Positions 47,246 through 57,655 of a stretch of DNA of 64,000 nucleotides are shown here, in pieces (the stretch's first letter is position 1; every line of letters begins with the position of its first letter). Source of the stretch: Adenophora triphylla var. japonica (lineage: Eukaryota; Streptophyta; Magnoliopsida; Asterales; Campanulaceae); NCBI GenBank assembly GCA_022495995.1, contig JAFEMH010002578.1, forward strand, positions 124,001-188,000. Reading direction: 5' to 3'. A program made the position numbers and the translations under genes. The notes below the pieces were generated by a model. It was given only the letters and a program-made list of their open reading frames with translations. It did not search any database and had not been told where the DNA came from.

Positions 47246-47397
47246 TAAACTATGGTGTAACAAAGCCACGTACCATACTTAATTTTACGGCTGTAGTTCC
47301 TGTAGCATTTTTACTGTAGCTTTTTATTGTAGCATTTTTTTATTATTTTCAATATTAACACTCTCAATTTATGTTTTATGATCCACTCTGAGACTTT

Positions 47398-47409
47398 CGG
47401 TATCAGAGC
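47398..47409 (+). other. EPRV-B primer binding site, copy 2 (one mismatch)
   Basis: CGGTATCAGAGC, one base changed from copy 1, at the same distance from its movement-protein ATG. Confidence 0.85.
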
Positions 47410-47559
47410 CGTTTATTTAACAAATTTAGCTAATTAGCTCAATTTATCTATTTGTCCCGAGTCGGTGTGTCACCTAGGTCTAAGTCACATGGTAGGATTG
47501 TAAGTCGTGCATCCAATAGGTAAGGAAGTGTATCCGAAAAGCAAGACAAATAATAAATA

Positions 47560-48122
47560 ATGAGTTGGTTAGGTAACTTTACGAATAGAAGGCCTCCTAG
47601 AAACCATAATCAAATGAACGATTATAATATACAAATTGAGAATGATAACAATGAAAATAATCAAAATATATTGTCAAAAGAAATTTCATGGAATACTAAG
47701 TATTTAACAAATTGGAAACCTCACCTAGTCTCAAATTCAGAAATTTACAAAGATAAAGGTATATTTGACTTTAAATCAAGATTAGCAATTAAAACAAAAG
47801 AAACAGTCGTTTCTCTATACTCTAACAATCAAACCATGAGCTTATTTTCAAAATCTTCAATTAAAAAATACATCTCACAAGGATACAGATTTTTACACAT
47901 AGGACTGGTTCAAGTCGCTATTAAACCATTAACAATGGAAGGAATAAATACAAGTATACAAATAGCGTTAAGAGATACAAAACATCTAAATTACATAGTT
48001 TCTTTAATAGGAGTAATCGAAACAAGTTTAACAAATGGATCAACACATTTTAACACTTACCCTAATTTCACAATATCCTTAACAGATCCACATATTATGA
48101 AAATATTAACTCAAGATATTTT

Positions 48123-48126
<4 letters not shown>
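47560..48126 (+). pseudogene. EPRV-B movement protein, copy 2, truncated
   Basis: Starts MSWLGNFTNRRPPRN and follows copy 1 for about 190 residues, through FLHIGLVQVAIKPLTMEGIN and SLIGVIETSL to HIMKILTQDILT, with substitutions but no break. The frame then runs into (TA)n and gives a meaningless Tyr-Ile run. The second half of the protein is gone. Confidence 0.9.

Positions 48127-48175
<49 letters not shown>
48127..48175. repeat. TA array at the right border of the viral cluster
   Basis: About 50 bp of (TA)n directly at the point where viral homology ends. Confidence 0.95.
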
Positions 48176-48599
<424 letters not shown>

Positions 48600-49514
48600 A
48601 CGCTTGAGGGGAAAATAACTTTAAGTTATATACTAAATATATTTTTATACTTGTTACAATATTTATCTAATCTCTTTTATCAAATTCTTACAAAAAAATA
48701 TAAATAGTGGTGGATGATAAAAAATGAATCTTTTATTTCTTAAATAGCTATTCAGGAGAAACTTTCAAAGAGAAAGGGTGAATAATGTAACTTGATTTCA
48801 TAAAAATGCTAACATTCAATTCAATATGCTTGTTTACACGGGATGTGTTGAGATTTTTGTACAAAATGACAATGAAAAAAAAAGGACAAACAAATAAAGT
48901 AAAAAGCATTTATGTGGAAAAAGGTGTGTGTGTGTCTATGTGCTAGCTAAAAGTATGTGCAAGTTGTGTGCTTGTATTATTTGTTTCGTATAAGAATAAA
49001 TTTACACTGTTTTTATACTACAATGATCTAATTATTTAACATTTAATTAGTCACATTATATTTATACTCTTATAAATAACTAATTTGATATTTAACTTGG
49101 ATTAAATTTGTTTAATTATTATTTATAAATAAATTAATAATAATAAAAATCTAAACGACTAATTTAAACGACTATAAATGATATTTTTACTAATAAATAC
49201 CGCCACACTTCACTCAACATTTTATCCATATTTTCTAAAATTTCTTCTAACTCTCTGATCTTACATCTTCTAATTCAAAATGGTCAACGTACTTTTGATA
49301 CTCCTTATCATAGTAATTTTAAAATGTACAATGTTAGTATTTTCAGTATAGTATAAACCAAGAGATTTTGAGATGTATGTTATGAATCTTTATTTTATTT
49401 ATTTAATGTTAGCAATAATAATAATATTTAGAATATAGTTATCATTGTGTTTATATAATGATTTATTTTTAAAATAATACTATATATTAATATATGTGTT
49501 CCATTTTATATTTC
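48600..49514. other. AT-rich stretch, no gene recognised
   Basis: Nothing supported on either strand. Confidence 0.5.
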
Positions 49515-50570
49515 AATGGAAAATCTAGCAAAACATCACTTTGCACCCTTGAACTTCATTGACAGCAATTACTTAATATGAGTTACAGATATCAAATTGC
49601 TTCTCATAGGGAAGAAACTTGATCATACTATTGAATCTGGAAGCAATCCCACAAAACATGAGAAGGCTAATGTAATGAGCATTTTACGAGGCCACATTCA
49701 CGAACAACTTAAAATGGAGTACCTCACTTTTGAGGATCCATATGAATTTGGGGAAAATCTAAAATAACGATTTGACCATTTAAGGTCAATCATTCTCCCA
49801 AAAGCACAATATGACTGGCTCCATTTACGGTTTCAGGGCTTTAAACCCCTAACTGAGTAAAACTCCATGATTTTTAGAATAACATCACAACTGAAGGCTG
49901 TGCGATGAAAAAGTCACCGAAGTGATGATGAAAAAAACATTCTCCACGTTCAAATTTGGTACTGCAACAAAAGTATTGAAAAAGGGGTTTCATGAAATAC
50001 TTTTAGTTAATCTCGTGTCTCCTCGTGGCATAACAAAATAATGAAATTTTGTTAAAGAATCATGAGATTCGGCCAACTGCTTCTGCTCCATTCCCTAAAG
50101 AGAATGTGAATGAGCGTAATAACTTTTGACATAGATGTGGTCGTGGTGTTACTTGTGGACATGGTCGTGGACGTGGTCGTGGTCGTGGTCGTGGTCGAGG
50201 TCAATACCGAGGGAGAGGCCAAGGAAGGGGGATAAATTATAATCATAATCCCCAAAATGATGGCTACTTCTCTCGAAACCTGAAACGGAAAAGATAAGAG
50301 AATACAGAGAAGCAATCAAATAAACCACATATTGAAACTAAAAATACGGAAAATGTATGTTTCAGATGTGGTATGAAAGGGCATTGGGCAAAAACTTGTC
50401 GAACTTCGAAAAACTTTGCCGAACTCTATAAAGAGTCAATTAAAAAGAAGGGCAAAGACATTGAGATAAATTTTGTACATTAAGGTGATGACATAAATGA
50501 AAAACCCTCCACTAGTACCCATGTGGATCTCCCTAATTTCTTCAATCAAGAAGATGATGATTAGTTCATA
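49515..50570 (+). pseudogene. Copia gag relic
   Basis: Plus-strand frames with many stops read ENLAKHHFAPLNFIDSNYL, then SNPTKHEKANVMSILRGHI and EDPYEFGENLK (UBN2-type gag), then a Gly/Arg-rich stretch (about 50140-50215) and the CCHC knuckle CFRCGMKGHWAKTC near 50358-50400. It belongs with the protease at 50788-50985 as one decayed element whose pol is cut by a CACTA end. Confidence 0.75.
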
Positions 50571-50787
50571 AATAATGGACAACTGTTTAAATTTCATGTT
50601 TTTCAGTGTGCTTTAATTTCCCCACATGTATTGTTTTCTTGAAGCTATCATGATAAAATATTTTGTTTGTAATTTTTGAAGTGTGATCAATTAAGTATGT
50701 TTAATTTTAAATCTTTATCTTCATAATTTATTATCACTCATCTTATACATTTTTAATTTTTTAGAATAACGTGAAACTTTGGATTAC

Positions 50788-50990
50788 AAAACATGAAAAA
50801 CATGGATGATTTATGCTTGGTAGACAGTGCAACTACTCACACTTTCTTGAAGGATATAATTTTTTTTGACAACCTTGTTGAGAAAAAAATGAGTATCACT
50901 ACAATTGCCAATGATAATGTTCTAATAATTGGATATGGAAGAGCTGCAATAACACTTCCTATGGGAACAGGACATGATGCTCCTTTATAT
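50788..50990 (+). pseudogene. Copia protease relic
   Basis: The frame reads DDLCLVDSATTHTFLKDIIF and later IIGYGRAAITLPMGTG. The active site is DSAT, as in one branch of Copia proteases. The reading ends at 50994 where a CACTA terminus begins. Confidence 0.75.
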
Positions 50991-50994
50991 CCTC

Positions 50995-51228
50995 ACACTA
51001 CTACATTTCTGAGCTAATGTAACGCCAATTTTTGTTGCATTAGGGCCCAAAAACCGTTACATTAGACCTAATGTAACGCCAAATGGCTGTTGCATTCTCT
51101 TGCGTTGCATTAGGTCTAATGCAACAACATAGTAAGCTAATGTAACACCAGAGCTTTGGCGTTGCATTAGGTAAATATCTGATGCAACGTCAATTTTAAA
51201 ACTATATGAACACCTAATGCAACGCCAC
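50995..51228. mobile_element. CACTA-X left end
   Basis: Starts CACTACTACATTTCTGAG and continues with repeats of TAATGTAACGCC / GGCGTTGCATTAG in both orientations, the plan of a CACTA subterminal region. It interrupts the Copia protease. The right end is not in the window. Confidence 0.6.
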
Positions 51229-51415
51229 ACTACAAGAAAAACAAGTTTTAGCGATAGATTTAACGATGAAAATTTCCGCTGCTAAAATTTATTACATATT
51301 TTCACAATTTTATTAATTTTTTAAAATTTTCTTTTTTCAATATTTTTTATTTTTGATATACCAAATTATCGACGGATATTTTCGTCGCTAATTTGATATT
51401 TTTTATTAAAAAAAT
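51229..51415. mobile_element. CACTA-Y left end, nested in CACTA-X
   Basis: Starts CACTACAAGAAAAACAAGTT and has TTTAGCGATAG and CGACGGATATTTTCGTCGCT units, similar in type to CACTA-1. It begins directly inside the CACTA-X repeats. Its right end was not found. Confidence 0.65.
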
Positions 51416-51416
51416 T

Positions 51417-51535
<119 letters not shown>

Positions 51536-51645
51536 TCTCAAATCAATCCCTTAACTTTTTTTATTCTCAAATCAGTCCCTTAACATTTTTTATTCTCAAA
51601 TCAGTCACTTAACTTTTTTATATTCAAATCAATCCTTAGATTTTT
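51536..51645. repeat. Short tandem repeat
   Basis: About four copies of a 27-bp unit, TTATTCTCAAATCAGTCCCT plus TAACTTT. Confidence 0.85.
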
Positions 51646-51699
51646 TAAAAGTTACACTTTGCTCCACCACCATCCACAACCAACACAAATCAAACAAAA

Positions 51700-52200
51700 G
51701 TTTGTACAAATCGAAATAAAACACAAAATACGTTAAAATGAACAAATCGAAATCGAAATGAACAAATGGCGACGGCGGCGTAAGATCTGGTAAGGCGGAG
51801 GAAGGAGGGGAAAGAGGGTAGAGCGGCGGTAGGGGGTGGAGGGGCTGCCCCCAGCATGTAGACCTAGATCATAAAAATGATTATGCCACAATGTAGATCT
51901 AGATCATAAAAATGGAAAAGAAGAAAGGGAGAGAGAGAGACGCAGAGGGGAAAGAGGGTAGAGCGACGGTAGGGGAGGTGGAGGGGCGGCGGCACAGAGA
52001 GAGAAGGAAATGGCGACGGCGGCATAAGATCTGGTAAGGCGAAGGAAGGAGGCGAAGAAAATGGAGAAAGAGAGAGTAGCGGAGGGCGAATGTGATGTGG
52101 TTGTGGTGGCGCCGGAGGGTGACGGCGGAGGCTGAAGGAGACGCCGGAGGGTGATGCCGGAGGGAGACGCTGGAGGGAAATGAGAGAGAGAGAAACGGGT
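51700..52200 (-). other. GC-rich, purine-rich segment with internal duplication
   Basis: The block ATGGCGACGGCGGCATAAGA and following AGGCGAAGGAAGGAGG occurs near 51766 and 52009. A second block, GGGGAAAGAGGGTAGAGCG, occurs near 51808 and 51949. The minus strand is CT-rich with CCTCCGGCGTCTCC repeats near 52110-52170, like a plant 5' UTR or Pro/Ser-coding first exon. No protein recognised. Possibly captured by CACTA-Y. Confidence 0.5.
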
Positions 52201-52333
52201 TGTTTATTTTGATAAACTGAAAATAAAGAGAGACAAATGAGGAGAGAAATAGGGAGAGAAATTATTGATTTTGTTTAGAAGAATTGTGGACCGTTGGATT
52301 GAATGTATGAATGCGTTGGATTTGGTTTAGCTC

Positions 52334-52417
52334 ATGATCCGCGTGATTATTTGAGACCCAATAAAACAATGCCACATGGCATTGTTTTATTGGGTCTCAA
52401 ATAACCACATGAATCAT
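52334..52417. repeat. 84-bp near-perfect palindrome
   Basis: Inner arms of 31 bp are fully complementary, centred on AATGCCA-CA-TGGCATT, with the stem TTGAGACCCAATAAAACAAT. Outer 17 bp pair with four mismatches. No protein or terminal duplication seen. Confidence 0.9.
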
Positions 52418-53090
52418 AATATTAATAATAACTAGTAATAATACATAATATCAAAAAAGTAAATGTTTTTATATTATATACTTTTATTTCTTTAAAAATT
52501 ATTAGTAATAATACTTAATAATAATACTAATAATGATGCTATCATTAATTATTCAATTAAATAATTGAATATATAAAAATTATTATACAATTAATAATAA
52601 TATTAATAATAACTAGTAATAATACATAATATCAAAAAAGTAAATGTTTTTATATTATATACTCCCTCCGTCCCACTCGAAGCGTCACTTTTTACCCAAA
52701 ATGGTGTCCCGTTTGAAGCGTCGCCCTTTCCTAAAAAGGAAATATTTATTAATATTCTATTATTCCATCCACTATTCCCTCCACTAATTCTCTCTCCTCT
52801 ACACTCACAACACTTTTTAAATTCACTATTTCCTCCACTAATTCTCTCTCCTATTTTTAAATTACACTCACAACATTTTTTCTTTTCACACTTTTCCTTA
52901 ATTTGCGTGCCACCCCTAAAAGGGTGACGCTTCGGCCGGGACGGAGGGAGTACTTTTATTCTTTAAAAATTATTAGTAATAATACTTAATAATAATACTA
53001 ATAATGATGCTATTATTAATTATTCAATTAAATAATTGAATATATTAATAATTACTATTATATAATTAATAATAATAATGTTATTAATTA
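52416..53090. repeat. 181-bp tandem duplication, second copy split by a MITE
   Basis: Copy 1 starts at 52416 and copy 2 at 52597, both beginning ATAATATTAATAATAACTAG. Copy 2 resumes after the MITE at 52951 with ACTTTTATTCTTTAAAAATT and runs to about 53090. Confidence 0.88.
52662..52950. mobile_element. Stowaway MITE 3
   Basis: 289 bp from CTCCCTCCGTCCCACTCGAA to GGCCGGGACGGAGGGAG, with TA on both sides (52660-52661, 52951-52952). The uninterrupted copy of the flanking duplication carries a single TA at this point. Confidence 0.97.
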
Positions 53091-53110
53091 ATAATAATAC
53101 TCATTAATTT

Positions 53111-53685
53111 ACCCTATACCCTATAGGGTATACCCTATACCCTATACCCTATACCCTATACCGTATGCTCTATACCCTATAGGGTATACCCTATGCTCTA
53201 TACCATATACCCTACACCCTAAACCCTATGCACTATGCTCTATGCTCTATACCATATACCATATACCATATACCATATACCCTATATCAAGTACCCTATA
53301 GGGTATACCCTATGCCCTATACCATATATGGTATACCCTATACCCTATGCCATATGCCCTATACCTTATACCATATACCCTATACCCTATACCATATACC
53401 CTATAGGATATACCCTATACTCTATACCCTATATGTTATACCCTATAACCTATACTCTATACCCTATATACTATATCCTATACCCTATATAATATACATT
53501 ATACCCTATATACTATACCCTATGCCCTATAGGGTATAGGGTATAGGGTATAAGGTATAGGGTATACCCTATAGGGTATGGGGTATAGGGCATAGGGTAT
53601 AAGGTATAGGGTACATAGGGTATACCATATAGGGTATAGGGTATACCCTATAGGGTATAGGGTATAAGGTATAGGGTATAGGGCA
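53111..53685. repeat. CCCTATA / TATAGGG heptamer array
   Basis: About 575 bp of the heptamer. It switches orientation several times, with CCCTATAGGG palindromes at the switches: mostly CCCTATA before about 53525 and mostly TATAGGG after. Variants such as CCATATA and CCCTATG are frequent. Same unit as the arrays in CACTA-1. Confidence 0.92.
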
Positions 53686-55078
53686 TGATTATTGAAACTC
53701 TTTTCAATAATCAATGGCTAAAACAACGGAATTGATATTGGGACTTTTGATTCTTAATCAATAATCAAAGCCTAGAATTTCATAAACCTAGAACAATGAT
53801 GTAGAGAGATGTTTTTGGCTGCCCTAGGATTGTATTTATACATGGGTATAAATCCCTAACACTTAGGGTTAAATCCTTGTCAAACATAAAAACCTTACCA
53901 TCCTTGGAACGCTGTACGGACATGCTTTTCGCCGTGGGCACGACTTGTCCTTGAGGGCACGAGTCATGCTTTTGCTAAAACACTCGTGATACGAGTGGTG
54001 CCTCAAAATGTACTCGTGCTGATCCCGGGAATGACTCGTTCCCAAGAGCACGAGTCGTGCCCAAGCCAAAAGCCACTCGTTCCCACGAATCGTGACCAAA
54101 AATACAGTCGTGCTGATTTTCGTCACTAGTCGTTCCTCATGTCACGAGTCGTGACACAGGGCACGAGTCGTGCTCCTGGTCACGAGTCGTGACATAAACC
54201 TAAAATTCCAATTTTTAGCCAGAATCAAATTCTCTCTTTGTGTGTGACCCAATAGGAATTTTATTATGTTGGTAGTGAGTCGAAACATCAACCTCACAAG
54301 ACATAAGTGGTTTCTAGAAAATCATTATATCCATCCAATTAATATAACATCAAAGCTTGATTCCTCGATAGATCAAATGTCACAATCCCTTTGTCCACGA
54401 TGTCCAATTGAACATGAGTCATGGTCCATGTCAACTCACATGTGTTCAATGCTTTCTCGATTCCGAATATGTTGATAATCCAAATGCATTTGATCTCTAT
54501 CAAATCACTTGAGTGTGGCCACACATTTCATCAACATCGAGGGGCCCAAGCAATTCATCGAGGGGTCCAAGCAAACATCTCTCTCAACGAGAGGGACAAA
54601 TCCCATCTTGACTTATCATTCTTCACTACAAGAATCCAATCGTGTCAATATAGCCCTTATTGCTATCCGATTAAAGATAGTGTTAGACTATATTAAACAA
54701 AATGCTCATCGTGTAGAAGACGATGATAATCTCAGGTTCAAAGGATTCAATGACACTACTATCATGAGATTTAATCATGACACATATGACTATTGACCAT
54801 GTCATAAATCTCATCAGTAGGTCATGTCCAATACTTGTTCTCTAGCAAGTATCCATAAGTGTAATGTGCATCACATGCATATAATCATCTCTATGATTAT
54901 CCACTACCAACTTATACTATTTATTCACAATAACTAGGGACGCAGTTCAATATAATAAACATGCAAACACATAATGAACCAAATAATACTTTCTCTATAA
55001 TAAATGATAAAGACAATTACATAGCGGTTTAGATAATAAGTCAAACCCTAACTAAACGCCTAGGGCACTACACCAACA
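53686..55078 (-). repeat. Copia-2 3' LTR, truncated
   Basis: Matches 62489-63861 closely along its length and ends at CACCAACA before the purine tract. About the first 315 bp (equivalent to 62173-62488) are absent; the heptamer array takes their place. The LTR contains many CACGAGTCGTG-type palindromes at 53930-54190. Confidence 0.92.
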
Positions 55079-55090
55079 ATCTCCCACTTG
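55079..55090 (-). other. Copia-2 polypurine tract
   Basis: The minus strand reads CAAGTGGGAGAT directly before the 3' LTR start TGTTGGTGTAG. Confidence 0.75.
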
Positions 55091-55092
55091 CA

Positions 55093-55659
55093 TTAGGCTC
55101 TATCTCTGTATTGTTTACCCATGAACCTCACATGACCATCATGCTTTGCTTGTGCGAGGGGCTTTGTAAGTGGATCCCCAGTGTTATCATCGGTTGATAC
55201 TTTGCATATCTTAATGTCTCCTCGATCAATGAACTCTCGAATGAGATGGAAACGTCTAAGTATATGTTTGGATCGCTGATGTGACCTTGGTTCCTTTGCT
55301 TGTGTAATGGCACCATTGTTGTCACAGTAAAGTTCCACCGGATTAGTGATACTTGAAACAACTTCCAAGTCACTAATGAACTTCTTGATCCAAACTAACT
55401 CCTTTGCTGCATCGGATGCCGCTATATATTCGGCCTCGGTTGTAGAATCGGCTATGGTACTCTGCTTGGAACTCTTCCAAAAAATTGCACCTCCGTTAAG
55501 CATAAACACAAATCTCGACTGCGATCGAAAATTATCTTTGTCGATTTGGAAGCTAGCATCTGTGTAACCTCTTACAACAAGATCTTCTTCCATCCCTCCA
55601 AATACCAAGAATGCATCCTTAGTCCTTCTTAAGTACTTAAGGGTCGTCTTGACTACCAT
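55093..55659 (-). pseudogene. Copia-2 RNase H
   Basis: 188 residues read LVVRGYTDASFQIDKDNFRS, FWKSSKQSTIADSTTEAEYI, LYCDNNGAITQAKEPRSHQR and DPLTKPLAQAKHDGH. Catalytic D (YTDAS), E (TEAE) and D (YCDN) are present. It closes the pol gene about ten bases before the purine tract, as usual. It is separated from the RT frame by stops near 55750-55800. Confidence 0.92.
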
Positions 55660-55794
55660 CCAATGGTTCTCACCAGGATCAGATTGGTATCAAATCGTCA
55701 TGCTCAAAGTAAACGAGACGTCAGGTCTAGTACAAATTATAGCGTACATGATAGATCCAATAGCCTAAGCGTATGGAACTTCATTCATCCTCTT

Positions 55795-57048
55795 TCACTC
55801 ATCAGTTGTCTTAGGACACTGATTCTGGCTAAGAGTAACACCATGACCCATTGGCAAGTTGCCTCTCTTAGAATTTTTCATCTTGAATCTTCTAAGAACC
55901 TTGTCAATGTAGGTACTTTGACTCAAACCAATTTTCCTTTTATATCTATCTCTATAGATCTTGATGCCAAGGATGTAATCGGCTTCGCCCATATCTTTCA
56001 TTGAGAAACATTTCCCTAACCAAGACTTGACATTCTGAAGTGCAGGAATATTGTTTCCAATGAGTAAGATATCATCGACATACAATAAGAGAAATAATAC
56101 TACGCTCCCACTGAATTTCATGTATACACAAGGTTCATCTTCGTTCTTGACAAAACCAAACTCTTTGATTTTCTCGTCAAACCGAAGATTCCAACTCCTA
56201 GAAGCTTGTTTCAATCCATAAATGGATCTCTACAACTTGCACACCTTATTAGAATTTCTTGGATCGACAAAACCTTCGGGTTGTGTCATATACACATCCT
56301 CGAGTAACTTTCCATTAAGGAAAGCCGTTTTGACATCCATTTGTCATACCTCATAGTCATAATACGCAACTATGGTAATCAAAATTCTAACAGACTTAAG
56401 CATGGCAACATGCGAGAAGGTTTCATCATAGTCTACACCATGAGTTTGCTTATATCCCTTTGCTACAAGCCTAGCCTTATAAGTATGCACCTTCCCATCC
56501 ATGTCAGTCTTCTTCTTGAAGACCCACTTGCACCCTATGGTTTTTACACCTTCGGGTGGCTCAATCAAGTTCCAAACTTGATTATCCGACATGGATTGCA
56601 ATTCGGATTCTATGGATTCTAACCATTTATCCGAATCGGGATAGGACATCGCCTCTTGATAGGAAGTAGGTTCGTCATTCTCAATGACTTCCACTTCATT
56701 ACTTTCCGACACGAGAAAACCATATCTCTCGGGTGCGGATCGTAACCTATCCGATCTACGATGGACTTGTGGATCTTGAACCGGTTCCACAACTCCTTGT
56801 GGATTTCGTTCAGTCTCTACTATCGGTTCCATGTTATTTTCGGGTTCTTGAAATTCTTCAAGATCAATTTTACTCCCACTAGATGCTTTATTGAGAAATT
56901 GTTTCTCAAGAAAAGTACCATATTGAGCAACAAACACTTTGTTCTCATTGCGGTTGTAAAAGTAATACCCTTTGGTTTCCTTAGGGTAACCAACGAAAAT
57001 AACCTTGTCAGATTTAGGTGCTAACTTATCAGAGACAAGTCTCTTCAC
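55795..57048 (-). pseudogene. Copia-2 reverse transcriptase and integrase C-terminal linker
   Basis: The frame 56344-57048 holds the integrase tail (APKSDKVIFVGYPKETKGYY), a Glu/Pro linker, and the RT start GCKWVFKKKTDMDGKVHTYK. After a stop just before [11 protein letters not shown] near 56340, the frame 55795-56214 holds SRSWNLRFDEKIKEFGFVKN, FLLLYVDDILLIGNN and MKDMGEADYILGIKIYRD. The YVDD box is intact. At least three stops lie inside, consistent with G-to-A and C-to-T decay. Confidence 0.92.
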
Positions 57049-57655
57049 CTAAGCTTCGCAACCCCAAATCTTCATGAAAGATAAACTAGGTTTTTTTCCA
57101 TGCCACATCTTATGTGGGGTCTTAGGAGCCGATTTAGTAGGGACTCTGTTCAGTGTGAACGCAATAGTCTCTAATGCATGTCCCCAAAAGGATATAGGAA
57201 GGTCTACTTGACTCATCATCGAATGAACCATATCTAATGGGGCTCTATTCCTCCTCTCGAAAACACCATTCCATTGTGGCGTTCCGGGTGGAGTCAACTC
57301 TAAAACAATTCCACAGTTTTTGAGATGATTGTCAAACTCTTGGCTCAAATATTCTCCACCACGATCAGATCGAAGTGCTTTAATAGTTTTGCCAAGTTGA
57401 TTTTGTACTTCATTTTGAAATGTTCTAAACATCTCAAATGATTCACTTTTGGACTTCATCAGATAGACATAGCCATATCTAGATTAGTCATCGGTGAACG
57501 TAAGGAAATACTGAAATCCGCCCCTAGCAATGCTGCTCATTGGTCCACATACATCAGTATGTATTAGGCCCAATAAGTCACTAGCCCTTTCACTACTCTT
57601 AGTGTAGGGTGATTTGGTCATTTTGCCCAATAAACAAGATTCACATATCTCATAT
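57049..57655 (-). pseudogene. Copia-2 integrase core
   Basis: The minus strand reads LLGLIHTDVCGPMS near 57555-57600, then KALRSDRGGEYLSQEFDNHL, GTPQWNGVFERRNRAPLDMV and KMWHGKKPSLSFMKIWGCEA. The D, D, E residues are present. A stop near 57482 replaces the Tyr before SRYGY and another near 57047 ends the frame. Confidence 0.9.

Larger units (their letters stand above)
44288..47320 (+). mobile_element. Endogenous pararetrovirus B, plus-strand unit copy 1
   Basis: Begins in intergenic sequence (TTTTTACTGTAACATT), then the primer site, a leader of about 150 bp, movement protein, a linker and coat-protein core, and ends in intergenic sequence with ACTGTAGC motifs. A second copy of the start follows at once. 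The primer sites of the two copies are 3,032 bp apart. Confidence 0.85.
47321..48126 (+). mobile_element. Endogenous pararetrovirus B, plus-strand unit copy 2 (truncated)
   Basis: Repeats 44295-45095 with scattered point changes and no indel in the leader. It stops in the movement-protein gene where a TA array begins. Confidence 0.9.

Noticed and set aside
53228..53714. Open frames rich in Tyr, Pro and Ile
   Set aside because: Three-frame reading of the 7-bp heptamer array, not a gene.
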